From: Streptomyces sp. Ncost-T10-10d
GTDB taxonomy: Bacteria; Actinomycetota; Actinomycetes; Streptomycetales; Streptomycetaceae
DNA length: 64,000 nt
Assembly: GCF_900091955.1 (NCBI RefSeq)
Contig: NZ_FMDF01000175.1
Location: 20,603 to 84,602 of the forward strand
Direction: 5' to 3'
Shown: positions 1 to 7,866 of the stretch, piece by piece
How positions within the stretch are numbered: position 1 is the stretch's first letter
Layout of the letters: every line of letters begins with the position of its first letter
The notes under the pieces: model-generated
What the model was told of the DNA's origin: nothing
What the model saw: the letters and a program-made list of their open reading frames with translations, nothing else
The model's database searches: none
Translations under genes and position numbers: made by a program

Positions 1-116
1 TGGTGGAGGCCGCAGGCATCCGCTGCCGTTCCGTGCCGCTGATGATGACCGATGTCGACGCGACGGCGGAGATGGCCCGGCAGGCGTTGGTGCTGGCCGA
101 GGAGGTACGGGCGTGA
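1..116 (+). CDS. cofD: 2-phospho-L-lactate transferase, C-terminal fragment
   Basis: Only the last 37 codons are inside the window, and the TGA is at 114-116. The visible end (GIRCRSVPLMMTDVDATAEM, then a short helix) fits the tail of CofD/FbiA, which transfers a phospholactyl (or phosphoenolpyruvyl) group to the deazaflavin Fo to build dehydro-F420-0/F420-0. The stop overlaps the GTG of the next gene as GTGA. That next gene is fbiB, and the cofD-fbiB pairing is standard in actinobacteria. The identification rests mainly on that context, because the active-site part lies outside the window. Confidence 0.8.
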   Translation, partial: VEAAGIRCRSVPLMMTDVDATAEMARQALVLAEEVRA

Positions 117-1441
117 GCGCCGAGTCCTCCGGTTCTTCCCCGGCGCCGTCCTACCGGGTCTGGGCTCTGCCCGGGATGCCCGAGGTGCGGGCCGGGGACG
201 ATCTGGCGAAGCTGATCGCCGCCAGCGAGCCGGGGCTGGCCGACGGCGACGTCCTGCTGGTCACCTCGAAGATCGTCTCCAAGGCGGAGGGCCGGATCGT
301 CGAGGCCACCGACCGGGAGGCGGCGATCGACGCCGAGACGGTACGGGTGGTGGCGCGGCGCGGCACGCTGCGGATCGTCGAGAACCGGCAGGGTCTCGTC
401 ATGGCCGCGGCCGGGGTCGATGCCTCGAACACCCCCGCCGGAACGGTGCTGTTGCTGCCCGAGGACCCGGACGCTTCGGCGCGCGCCATCCGGGACGGGC
501 TGCGGGACACCCTCGGCGTCGAGGTCGGAGTCGTCGTCACGGACACCTTCGGGCGCCCGTGGCGCAACGGGCTGACCGATGTCGCCATCGGGGCGGCCGG
601 GGTCCTGGTGCTGGACGATCTGCGCGGCGGTACGGATGCGTACGGCAATCCGCTGAGCGCGACCGTGGTCGCCACCGCTGATGAGCTGGCCTCGGCAGGC
701 GATCTGGTCAAGGGCAAGGCTTCGGGGCTGCCGGTCGCCGTGGTGCGGGGGCTCGGTCATGTCGTGGACCCGACGGATTCAGCGGGCGGCGCCCGGGCGA
801 TGGTGCGGGTCGCGGCCGACGACATGTTCCGGCTCGGTACGTCGGAAGCGGTACGGGAAGCGGTGACCCTGCGGCGTACGGTGCGCGAGTTCACCGACGA
901 TCCGGTGGATCCCGGGGCGGTGCGGCGGGCCGTGGCCGCGGCGGTGACGGCGCCGGCACCGCACCACACGACGCCGTGGCGGTTCGTCCTGCTGGAGTCC
1001 GAGGAGTCGCGGACCCGGCTTCTCGACGCGATGCGGGACGCCTGGATCGCGGACCTTCGCCGGGACGGCCGGAACGAGGAATCGATCGCGAAGCGGGTGC
1101 GGCGGGGCGATGTGCTGCGCCGGGCGCCGTATCTGGTGGTGCCGTGTCTGGTGATGGACGGCTCCCACACGTACGGGGACGAGCGGCGGGACACCGCGGA
1201 GCGCGAGATGTTCGTGGTCGCCGCGGGTGCGGGTATCCAGAACTTCCTGGTGGCGCTGGCGGGCGAGCGGCTCGGCTCGGCGTGGGTGTCGTCGACGATG
1301 TTCTGCCGCGATGTGGTGCGTGAGGTGCTGGACCTGCCGGATTCGTGGGATCCGTTGGGGGCCGTCGCGGTGGGGCGGGCGGCGGTCCGGCCCGTGGCTC
1401 GGGTGGGGCGGGATGCGGAGCGGTTCGTCGCGGTGCGGTGA
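113..1441 (+). CDS. fbiB: Coenzyme F420:L-glutamate ligase (CofE-nitroreductase fusion)
   Basis: A bifunctional 442-aa enzyme of the two-domain FbiB type. Residues about 10-235 form the CofE ligase domain (LLVTSKIVSKAEGR; VVTDTFGRPWRNG), which adds gamma-linked glutamates to F420-0 using GTP. Residues about 250-440 are an FMN-dependent nitroreductase-like domain (RRTVREFTDDPVDPG), which in mycobacteria is needed for long polyglutamate tails and for reduction of dehydro-F420-0. The length matches mycobacterial FbiB. The GTG start overlaps the cofD stop by 4 nt (GTGA), which indicates translational coupling. The product is cytoplasmic. No key motif is missing. An opposing run of open frame over the same DNA is only a shadow. 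Confidence 0.95.
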   Translation: MSAESSGSSPAPSYRVWALPGMPEVRAGDDLAKLIAASEPGLADGDVLLVTSKIVSKAEGRIVEATDREAAIDAETVRVVARRGTLRIVENRQGLVMAAAGVDASNTPAGTVLLLPEDPDASARAIRDGLRDTLGVEVGVVVTDTFGRPWRNGLTDVAIGAAGVLVLDDLRGGTDAYGNPLSATVVATADELASAGDLVKGKASGLPVAVVRGLGHVVDPTDSAGGARAMVRVAADDMFRLGTSEAVREAVTLRRTVREFTDDPVDPGAVRRAVAAAVTAPAPHHTTPWRFVLLESEESRTRLLDAMRDAWIADLRRDGRNEESIAKRVRRGDVLRRAPYLVVPCLVMDGSHTYGDERRDTAEREMFVVAAGAGIQNFLVALAGERLGSAWVSSTMFCRDVVREVLDLPDSWDPLGAVAVGRAAVRPVARVGRDAERFVAVR

Positions 1442-1504
1442 GGTGACTCGATGGAAACGCCGGGTCGGATGAAGACGCCGGACGGACCGCTGGGGCCTCT
1501 GCCG

Positions 1505-2503
1505 TTACAGGCGCGCGATGTCGCCCCGGGTCATTCGAGGGGCCCGGCGGGGTGGGGTGTGGCCTGACAGGAGGATGAGGCGGGTGGCTCGGTGGCGTTG
1601 GCCCTCGTAGGGGGTGAGGAGGGCCAGCATCTCTTCGTCGTCGGCGTTTCTGTTGCCTGCCAGGGCGTGGCCGACGATGCCGGGGAGGTGGAGGTCGCCG
1701 ACCGTGACCGCGTCCGCCGCGCCGTTTGACCGTTGGAGGGTCTCGGCCGAGGTCCAGGGGCCGATGCCGGGGATCAGTTCCAGGCGGGCCGTGGCCTCCG
1801 GGAGCTCCATGGCGGCCGCCTCCTCCAGCCGGCGGGCCACGCGTACCGCGCGCAGGATCGTGGCCGAGCGTTTGGCGTCGACGCCCGCACGGTGCCATTC
1901 CCAGGACGGGATCAGGGACCAGGCGCGGGCGTCCGGCATGACGTGCAGGCCGAGGGCGGCGAACGCGGCGTGGTCCGTGGGGCCGGGCGCCGGGGTGCCG
2001 TGCTTGCGGACCAGGTGGCGCCAGGCGCGGTAGGCCTCGTCCGTGGTGACCTTCTGTTCGAGGATCGACGGGATCAGGGACTCCATGACCAGGCCGGTGC
2101 GCAGCAGGCGCAGGCCGGGGCGGCGGTGCCGGGTCAGGGCGAGCAGCCGGTGGCGCGGGCGGAAGGCGTCCGGGTCGTCCGTCGCGCCGAGCAGCGTCGG
2201 GAGCCGGTCCAGCAGCCAGGGTGCGCCCGGTCCCCAGGCCGCCGCCTCGATCCGGCCGGCCCGGGCCGTGACGCGGAGGGTTCCGGGGCCCGCAGGTGTG
2301 CGGCCGGCCCGCCAGACGGCGCCGTCCCGGGTCATCCGGAAGGTGGGGTCGGCGGGGCCGCGGCGCAGCGGGCCGAGGATCAGGTGCAGGTCGAGCGGGC
2401 CGGGCGGGGTCCAGTCGCGGGTCAGCGCGTCCGTCGCCGGAGCCGCCGCCTGGTGGGGGACGGCCGCGCGGGGGGCACTGCGGGGTGCGAATCGTCCTGC
2501 CAC
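1505..2503 (-). CDS. DNA-3-methyladenine glycosylase II, AlkA-like (HhH-GPD)
   Basis: A 332-aa base-excision repair glycosylase. It carries a helix-hairpin-helix (LELIPGIGPWTSAET, about residues 238-252) followed by the Gly/Pro-Asp loop with the catalytic Asp in VTVGDLHLP. That is the HhH-GPD signature of AlkA/MAG enzymes, which flip out and excise alkylated purines. The N-terminal 120 residues resemble the AlkA_N-like fold only loosely. The gene stands alone and converges on fbiB with a 63-nt gap. Its upstream side faces the 213-bp repeat element at 2543-2755, so that element lies in or next to its promoter region. Confidence 0.88.
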   Translation of the reverse strand: MAGRFAPRSAPRAAVPHQAAAPATDALTRDWTPPGPLDLHLILGPLRRGPADPTFRMTRDGAVWRAGRTPAGPGTLRVTARAGRIEAAAWGPGAPWLLDRLPTLLGATDDPDAFRPRHRLLALTRHRRPGLRLLRTGLVMESLIPSILEQKVTTDEAYRAWRHLVRKHGTPAPGPTDHAAFAALGLHVMPDARAWSLIPSWEWHRAGVDAKRSATILRAVRVARRLEEAAAMELPEATARLELIPGIGPWTSAETLQRSNGAADAVTVGDLHLPGIVGHALAGNRNADDEEMLALLTPYEGQRHRATRLILLSGHTPPRRAPRMTRGDIARL

Positions 2504-2542
2504 GATGAGGTCCTCGGTCGTCGGGGGTGCCTGTCGAGGGTA

Positions 2543-2755
2543 ACGACCTCACCCGCGATTGGCAGTGGGAGAAGGAGCGGTGCCTGGGGCCTTCGAATCC
2601 AAGGCGGAGGAGGGAGTGATGGCGGAGCCCTCGCGACTGACGACAACGCGGGAGGCGGAGGAGGGAGTGATGGCGGAGCCCTCGCGACTGACGACAACGC
2701 GGGAGGCGGAGGTCCCAGGCGCTGCGACGCCGCTGCCAATCGTGGGTGAGGTCGT
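2543..2755. repeat. 213-bp element with 23-bp terminal inverted repeats
   Basis: The left arm, 2543-2565, reads ACGACCTCACCC(G)CGATTGGCAG. The right arm, 2733-2755, is its reverse complement at 22 of 23 positions. The arms bound a non-coding segment containing a 51-bp tandem duplication (2603-2712). The layout, with short inverted ends, no transposase and an intergenic site between two gene starts/ends, is like a MITE or a REP/BIME-type element. No target-site duplication was obvious. A small plus-strand open frame through the element has no ribosome site and runs antisense into the next gene, so it is not called. Confidence 0.7.
2603..2712. repeat. 51-bp tandem repeat, 2.2 copies
   Basis: Two identical 51-bp units start at 2603 and 2654, and a third begins at 2705 but breaks off after about 8 bases. 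Each unit starts GGCGGAGGAGGGAGTGATGG. The period is a multiple of three (17 codons), so every frame reads through, but no ribosome site or coding bias supports translation. The repeat lies inside the inverted-repeat element described separately. Copy identity is complete as far as can be read, which suggests a recent duplication. Confidence 0.85.
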
Positions 2756-2777
2756 AAGCGCAGTGGCGGGTGCGCGG

Positions 2778-3869
2778 TTATTCGTCGGACGAGAAACGCA
2801 CCGCGGCGTCCGGCAGGACCGCCCCGCACCAGATGCGGATGCCGTCGCGCAGTTCGTTGTCGGCGCCGACCCGGGCCCCGTCCCCGATGACCGCGCCGGT
2901 CAGCACCGTACGGCTGCCGATCCTGGCACCGGCTCCGACCAGCGAGTCCGTGATCACGGCTCCCGGTTCGACGACCGCGCCGGCCAGGACCGCGGAGCCG
3001 TCGATCCGGGCTCCTTCGCCGATCAGGGCGCCCTCTGCGATGACCGTACCGCCGCTGAGTTTCGCATCGGCGGCGACGGAGGCCGTCGGCAGGACGAGCT
3101 GGTCGCCGCACCGGCCGGGGACGGCCGGTGAGGGTGCGCGGCCCAGGACCAGGTCGGCGGAGCCGCGTACGAAGGCCTGCGGGGTGCCGAGGTCCAGCCA
3201 GTACGTGGAGTCGACCATTCCTTGAAGGTGTGCGCCGGAGGCGAGCAGGCCGGGGAAGGTCTCGCGCTCGACGGAGACCGGCCGGCCGGCCGGGATGGTG
3301 TCGATGACCGACCGGCGGAAGATGTACGCCCCCGCGTTGACCTGGTCGGTGACTATCTCCTCGGGCGTCTCGGGCTTCTCCAGGAACGCGGTGACCCTGC
3401 CGCTGCCGTCCGTCGGTACGAGACCGAACGCGCGCGGGTCCTCGACCCGGGTGAGGTGGAGGGAGACATCCGCTCCGGATGCGGTGTGCGAGGCGACCAG
3501 CGTCCGGATGTCGAGGCCGGTGAGGATGTCGCCGTTGAAGATGAGCACCGGTTCGTCGGGGCCTGCGGTGAGCCGGGACGCGACGTTGCGGATCGCTCCG
3601 CCGGTGCCGAGCGGTTCGCGTTCGGTGACGTACTCGATGTGGAGACCGAGCGACGAACCGTCCCCGAAGTACGGTTCGAAGACCTCCGCCAGATAGGACG
3701 TCGCGAGCACGATGTGCTCGACCCCGGCGGCCCGGGCGCGCGCCAGCTGGTGCGTGAGGAACGGGACGCCCGCCGCCGGAACCATGGGCTTGGGAGTGTG
3801 CACCGTGAGCGGGCGCAGCCTGGTTCCCTTGCCGCCGACCAGGAGGATCGCTTCTCTTGCCTCTGTCAC
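2778..3869 (-). CDS. NDP-sugar pyrophosphorylase (mannose-1-P guanylyltransferase-like)
   Basis: A 363-aa enzyme of the ManC/RmlA/GlmU nucleotidyltransferase group. It starts with the nucleotide-binding signature LVGGKGTRLRPLT followed by PKPM (residues about 10-28), has LGTGGAIRNV and the metal-binding FNGD (about residue 115). It ends in a left-handed beta-helix of hexapeptide repeats (VIAEGALIGEGARIDGSAV, residues about 275-345). It would join a sugar-1-phosphate to an NTP. Streptomyces relatives in this position are usually called mannose-1-phosphate guanylyltransferase (GDP-mannose supply for glycoproteins and glycolipids), but the exact sugar cannot be read from the sequence. The setting beside LCP and amidase genes fits envelope glycan synthesis. 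Confidence 0.88.
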   Translation of the reverse strand: MTEAREAILLVGGKGTRLRPLTVHTPKPMVPAAGVPFLTHQLARARAAGVEHIVLATSYLAEVFEPYFGDGSSLGLHIEYVTEREPLGTGGAIRNVASRLTAGPDEPVLIFNGDILTGLDIRTLVASHTASGADVSLHLTRVEDPRAFGLVPTDGSGRVTAFLEKPETPEEIVTDQVNAGAYIFRRSVIDTIPAGRPVSVERETFPGLLASGAHLQGMVDSTYWLDLGTPQAFVRGSADLVLGRAPSPAVPGRCGDQLVLPTASVAADAKLSGGTVIAEGALIGEGARIDGSAVLAGAVVEPGAVITDSLVGAGARIGSRTVLTGAVIGDGARVGADNELRDGIRIWCGAVLPDAAVRFSSDE

Positions 3870-3993
3870 AGCACTGACTCTGCTTCCTGGTGGGGCCTGG
3901 CCTGGTTTCGGCTGGCCAGTGTATGCAGACCGGTCCGGTCGTCCCCGGTCAGCAGCTCGCAGCGGTCCGCAGCAGCCTTCCGCGGTGTTCCGT

Positions 3994-5331
3994 TCAGCGG
4001 CCCTGCAGACGGGCTGAGCTGGTCCGGACCGAGCCGAGCTGCTTGTAGAGACGCGCTCCGGGGCATTCGGTTGCGAAGCCGTCCCGATGGCCGGAGATGA
4101 CGTTGAGTTTGACCTTCTTGCCCTTCTTGAACTTGTTCCCGCCGCCCGAGACGAGTGTGGTCCTGCCCCGTGGGTCGGCTCCGGACAGGCCGAGCTTCCA
4201 TGCGGTGAGCTTCGCGATGGCGTTCACCGCGGCGGCGGGCGGGTTCGAGCCGGTGAAGGTTCCGAGCACCGCGATGCCCGTGGTGTTGCTGTTGAAGCCG
4301 CGTGTGTGCGCGCCCAGGACGGCCTTCGTCACGCCTCCGGCACGTCCTTCGTAGATGTTTCCGCACGTGTCGACGGCGAAGTTGTAGCCGATGTCGCGCC
4401 AGCCGCCGCTCTTGACGTGGAAGCGGTAGATGCCTCGCAGGACGGAGGGCGCCTGGGTGCACTTGTAGTTGTTGCCCGTGGCGCTGTGGTGGATGAACGC
4501 GGCCTTGACGCTCTTGGTGTACACGAAGGCGGGCTCCCTGAGCTTCTCGTCGGCTCCCCAGCCCTTGCGGGTGATGATGCGCGGCCGGGGTCCGATGTAC
4601 GGCTGGGAGCCGGGCGCGAGTCCGGCCTCCGCCTCGCTGCGTGCCTCGGTCTCCGCCCTGCTCAGGGCGGGGAGCACGCTCCCGTCGAGCGGTGTGGTTC
4701 GGCCGTCGCCGGTATCCCCGGCCTCGGCGCCCGCCGCGGGGAGCGGCTTCGGGTCCTTGCCGGGGTCGACGAGTTCGAGGCGCAGACCGGTGGGCAGCGG
4801 TACGGCGGGGGCGTTCCGGTCCTGCGGGTCGGTGGATTCCGGGTGTACGCGGACCGCGACGCCGTCCGATTCGCCCACCCAGAGCGGGGCGGTGGAGCCC
4901 CGGACGGTCCCGGACTCACGCTCGGCGCTCCCGGGGTCCGCGGCATGCTCGGCGTTGTGCGTCTCCAGGTCCTGCCAGCCCGACCAGCGGGTGGTGCCGA
5001 TGGCTCGGGTGCGGACCTGGACGGTGCCGCGGAGCTCGGTGTCCACGTCGTCCCAGACGACGCCGACCATGGAGAAGGGGCGGACCTCGTGCTCGGACAG
5101 CCCCTGTTCGGCGGCCTCGGCGGTCCGGGTGGGTTCGCCGGTGGCCCGGCCGGACGGTGCCGGCAGCGGCGACAGCGGCAGGGACTGCGTCGATCCCGGC
5201 ACATCGGGGGGCTCGACGGACTCGGCGGGGGCGGTGTGGGTGTCGGAGACGGCGCCCGCGGGCACGGCCAGCGGCAGTACGAGAACGGCCGCACAGGTGA
5301 CACCGATCGAGGATGCAAGGAAGGCACGCAT
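3994..5331 (-). CDS. Secreted PGRP-type N-acetylmuramoyl-L-alanine amidase
   Basis: The likely start is the ATG at 5331 (MRAFLASSIG), with AGGA about 10 nt upstream and an immediate Sec signal peptide ending near PAGAVS; an in-frame start at 5448 would add 39 residues with no signal character. The 445-aa product has a variable, beta-rich N-terminal half and a C-terminal amidase_2/PGRP domain (about residues 245-440). The presumed zinc ligands are in IHHSATG, GHRDG and ECPG, the same His/His/Cys set as T7 lysozyme, plus the conserved GAHTRGFN. It would cleave the MurNAc-L-Ala bond in peptidoglycan outside the cell. It is divergent from the gene at 5469. Confidence 0.9.
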   Translation of the reverse strand: MRAFLASSIGVTCAAVLVLPLAVPAGAVSDTHTAPAESVEPPDVPGSTQSLPLSPLPAPSGRATGEPTRTAEAAEQGLSEHEVRPFSMVGVVWDDVDTELRGTVQVRTRAIGTTRWSGWQDLETHNAEHAADPGSAERESGTVRGSTAPLWVGESDGVAVRVHPESTDPQDRNAPAVPLPTGLRLELVDPGKDPKPLPAAGAEAGDTGDGRTTPLDGSVLPALSRAETEARSEAEAGLAPGSQPYIGPRPRIITRKGWGADEKLREPAFVYTKSVKAAFIHHSATGNNYKCTQAPSVLRGIYRFHVKSGGWRDIGYNFAVDTCGNIYEGRAGGVTKAVLGAHTRGFNSNTTGIAVLGTFTGSNPPAAAVNAIAKLTAWKLGLSGADPRGRTTLVSGGGNKFKKGKKVKLNVISGHRDGFATECPGARLYKQLGSVRTSSARLQGR

Positions 5332-5468
5332 ACGAACGATCCTGGGCACACTCCAACAACTCCGGCTACCGGGGTATCTCCGCACAATTGACGGTCTGAC
5401 TGCCGAACCGGTGTACCCGGCGTCCGTCGGCCCGCCCCGGCCCGGCACCGCCGCGTACTCTTGCGCGG

Positions 5469-6221
5469 ATGAACGCCACCGACCGCACCCCCGCCGACCT
5501 GCTGCGTTCCGCGCTTGCCACGGACCCGGCCCGCCCCTTGGTCACTTTCTACGACGACGCCACCGGAGAACGCGTCGAACTGTCGGTGGCCACCTTCGCC
5601 AATTGGGTGGCCAAGACCGCCAACCTTCTGCAGGGCGACCTCGCCGCGGAACCCGGCGACCGGCTCGCCCTTCTGCTGCCCGCGCACTGGCAGTCCGCGG
5701 TCTGGCTGCTCGCCTGTTCCTCGGTCGGCGTGGTCGCCGATGTGCAGGGCGACCCGGCCGGCGCCGACCTCGTCGTCAGCGGCCCGGACACATTGGAGGC
5801 CGCGCGCGCCTGCCGCGGCGAGCGGGTCGCCCTGGCACTGCGCCCGCTGGGCGGCAGGTTCCCGCAGGCACCCGAGGGTTTCGCGGACTACGCGGTCGAG
5901 GTGCCGAGCCAGGGCGACCGGTTCACCCCGTTCGCACCCGTGGACCCGGACGCCCCCGCGCTGGCGGTGGGCGGTGTCGAGCTGACGGCGGCGCAACTGC
6001 TGGCGCGGGCCCGCGAGGATGCGGCCGGTCTCGGCCTGACCGCCGGGTCGCGGCTGCTGACGGGACGTACGTACGGCACCTGGGAAGGCCTGAGCGCGGG
6101 GCTGTTCGCGCCGCTGGCAGCCGGGGGGTCCGTGGTCCTGTGCCGGCATCTGGGGCAGCTGGGCGAGGACGGACTGACGAAGCGCGTCCAGAGTGAACGG
6201 GTCACCAACACCGCGGTATGA
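5469..6221 (+). CDS. TIGR03089 family protein (ANL-like fragment fold)
   Basis: A 250-aa cytoplasmic protein that resembles the N-terminal part of adenylate-forming (acyl-CoA synthetase) enzymes. It opens with DLLRSALATDPARPLVTFYD and TFANWVAKTANLLQGDL, then the LLLPAHWQSAVWLLACSSVG stretch. It lacks the usual P-loop (SGTTG...K) and the C-terminal lid domain, so it is probably not a complete ligase. This matches the actinobacterial family TIGR03089, of unknown function, which is often next to LCP genes. It starts 138 nt from the divergent amidase gene and lies upstream of the LCP series. Confidence 0.85.
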   Translation: MNATDRTPADLLRSALATDPARPLVTFYDDATGERVELSVATFANWVAKTANLLQGDLAAEPGDRLALLLPAHWQSAVWLLACSSVGVVADVQGDPAGADLVVSGPDTLEAARACRGERVALALRPLGGRFPQAPEGFADYAVEVPSQGDRFTPFAPVDPDAPALAVGGVELTAAQLLARAREDAAGLGLTAGSRLLTGRTYGTWEGLSAGLFAPLAAGGSVVLCRHLGQLGEDGLTKRVQSERVTNTAV

Positions 6222-6389
6222 CAAGCGCCCTGAGGACCACTCGTCCGGCCCCTACCGGTCGAGTCCCCAGGGCTGCGCTTCAACTCCGGTACATGATCGG
6301 CGGTACAGACCACTCGGGACACAACCAAGCGTGAGGTTCAGCCGTCTACTCCTGCGACCGGCGGCCCAGCGCGCCGCCGAACGTGAAGG

Positions 6390-7643
6390 ATGGACGCAAA
6401 CGTGAGCGAAAGCGCCGGCCCGCCGGACGACTCCGACGACTCGGCTGCGGGCGAGGGCAAGTCGCAGGCCGGGGACGGCTCCGGCGCCGCCCCGGAGCCC
6501 CTCGCCGGGCACAGGCGCCGCTGGCTGCGCTGGACCGCGCTCGGCGTCTCGTTCGTGGTCCTGGCCTCCGCGGGCGTCGGCTGGTGGCTGTACAGGAAGC
6601 TCGACGGAAACATCAGGACCGACACCTCGGCGGCCGCCGAACTGAAGGTGTACGAGCGGGAGCGACCCGCCTCCGTGGTGCACGACGCGGAGAACATTCT
6701 GCTCATCGGCTCCGACAGCCGGGCCGGCGACAACCGCAAGTACGGTCGTGACGACGGCGGCAGCCAGCGCTCGGACACCACGATCCTGCTGCACCTCGCC
6801 GCGGACCGGAAGAGCGTCACAGCGATGTCCCTGCCACGCGACCTGATGGTGGAGATCCCGGTCTGCCACAAAGCGGACGGCACGGCCACGAAGAAACAAT
6901 TCGCCCAATTCAACTGGGCCTTCGAGTTCGGCGGCACCGCCTGCACGACCCGTACGGTCGAGAAGCTGACCGGTGTCCGGATCGACCACCAGATGGTCGT
7001 CGACTTCAACGGCTTCAAGGACATGGTCGACGCCGTGCACGGTGTCGAGGTCTGCCTCAAGAAGCCGGTCGATGACGCCGACGCCCATCTGAAGCTCCCC
7101 GCCGGGCGCCAGAAGCTCAACGGCGAGCAGGCGCTGGGGTACGTACGGGCCCGCAAGTCCATCGGCAACGGCAGCGACACCGAACGGATGGACCGCCAGC
7201 AGCAGTTCCTGGGCGCGCTGGTGAACAAGGTGCAGAGCAACGGTGTCCTGCTCAATCCGACCCGTCTCTACCCGGTGCTGGACGCGGCCACCAAGGCGCT
7301 GACCACGGACCCCGGCCTGGACAGCCTCAAGGACCTGTACGAGCTGGTGCGCGGCCTGCGCGAGGTACCGACCGACAGGGTGCAGTTCCTGACCGTGCCC
7401 CGGCAGCCGTACATCGCCGACCCGAACCGGGACGAACTCGTCCAGCCCGACGCGAAACGCCTTTTCAAGCGGCTGCGCGAGGACACTCCGGTCGCCGTGG
7501 TCCCGGCGGACCGGCTCAAGGATGACGACGGGAAGAACAACGGGAAAAACAATGCCGCGATCGATACGCCGGACGCTACGGGCCCGACTCCCACACCGAC
7601 CTATTCGGGCAACAACGCGGCGGCCGACCTGTGCAAGCAGTAA
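6390..7643 (+). CDS. LCP (LytR-CpsA-Psr) family glycopolymer ligase 1
   Basis: A 417-aa membrane-anchored LCP protein. It has an acidic cytoplasmic tail (1-40), a basic HRRRWLRW stretch, one transmembrane helix (about 48-68) and an extracellular LCP domain from about 101. Family motifs are ILLIGSDSRAG, MSLPRDLMVEIP, LTGVRIDHQMVVDFNGF and LGYVRARKSIGNGSD, which carry the Asp and Arg residues that hold the polyprenyl pyrophosphate and metal. LCP enzymes transfer glycopolymers such as teichoic acids or arabinogalactan-like chains from lipid carriers to peptidoglycan. There is no C-terminal LytR_C domain; the tail is Pro/Thr-rich. It is the first of five LCP genes here. Confidence 0.93.
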   Translation: MDANVSESAGPPDDSDDSAAGEGKSQAGDGSGAAPEPLAGHRRRWLRWTALGVSFVVLASAGVGWWLYRKLDGNIRTDTSAAAELKVYERERPASVVHDAENILLIGSDSRAGDNRKYGRDDGGSQRSDTTILLHLAADRKSVTAMSLPRDLMVEIPVCHKADGTATKKQFAQFNWAFEFGGTACTTRTVEKLTGVRIDHQMVVDFNGFKDMVDAVHGVEVCLKKPVDDADAHLKLPAGRQKLNGEQALGYVRARKSIGNGSDTERMDRQQQFLGALVNKVQSNGVLLNPTRLYPVLDAATKALTTDPGLDSLKDLYELVRGLREVPTDRVQFLTVPRQPYIADPNRDELVQPDAKRLFKRLREDTPVAVVPADRLKDDDGKNNGKNNAAIDTPDATGPTPTPTYSGNNAAADLCKQ

Positions 7644-7866
7644 AGCAATTCCCAAGCAGAAGCCGGTGATCGGCGTGTATTGAGCAGAATGACCAGTTGT
7701 AAGGACCGTGGAATTTGTCACGCTCGTCGCTCGACGCCGAACTGGGCCGATAGTGTGACGCGATCCGGTGCTTCCGGCCGCCAGGCCGCGCACTTCTGGA
7801 GCGAAAGATCGAGCGCCTGATCGGGGGAGGCGCCTCGCGTGGCACCGACGGAGGACTCAAGAAACC

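Noticed and set aside
891..2552. Long minus-strand open frame (553 codons) across fbiB and the glycosylase gene
   Set aside because: Pro/Arg-rich composition typical of high-GC shadow frames; it overlaps two genes with clear domains.
2603..2712. Possible CRISPR-like array
   Set aside because: The units are directly abutting with no unique spacers, only 2.2 copies exist, and there are no cas genes.
2559..3131. Plus-strand open frame reading through the 51-bp repeat, with repeated MAEPSRLTTTREAE
   Set aside because: No ribosome site, antisense to the conserved sugar-nucleotide enzyme, and the repeat fully explains the protein repetition.
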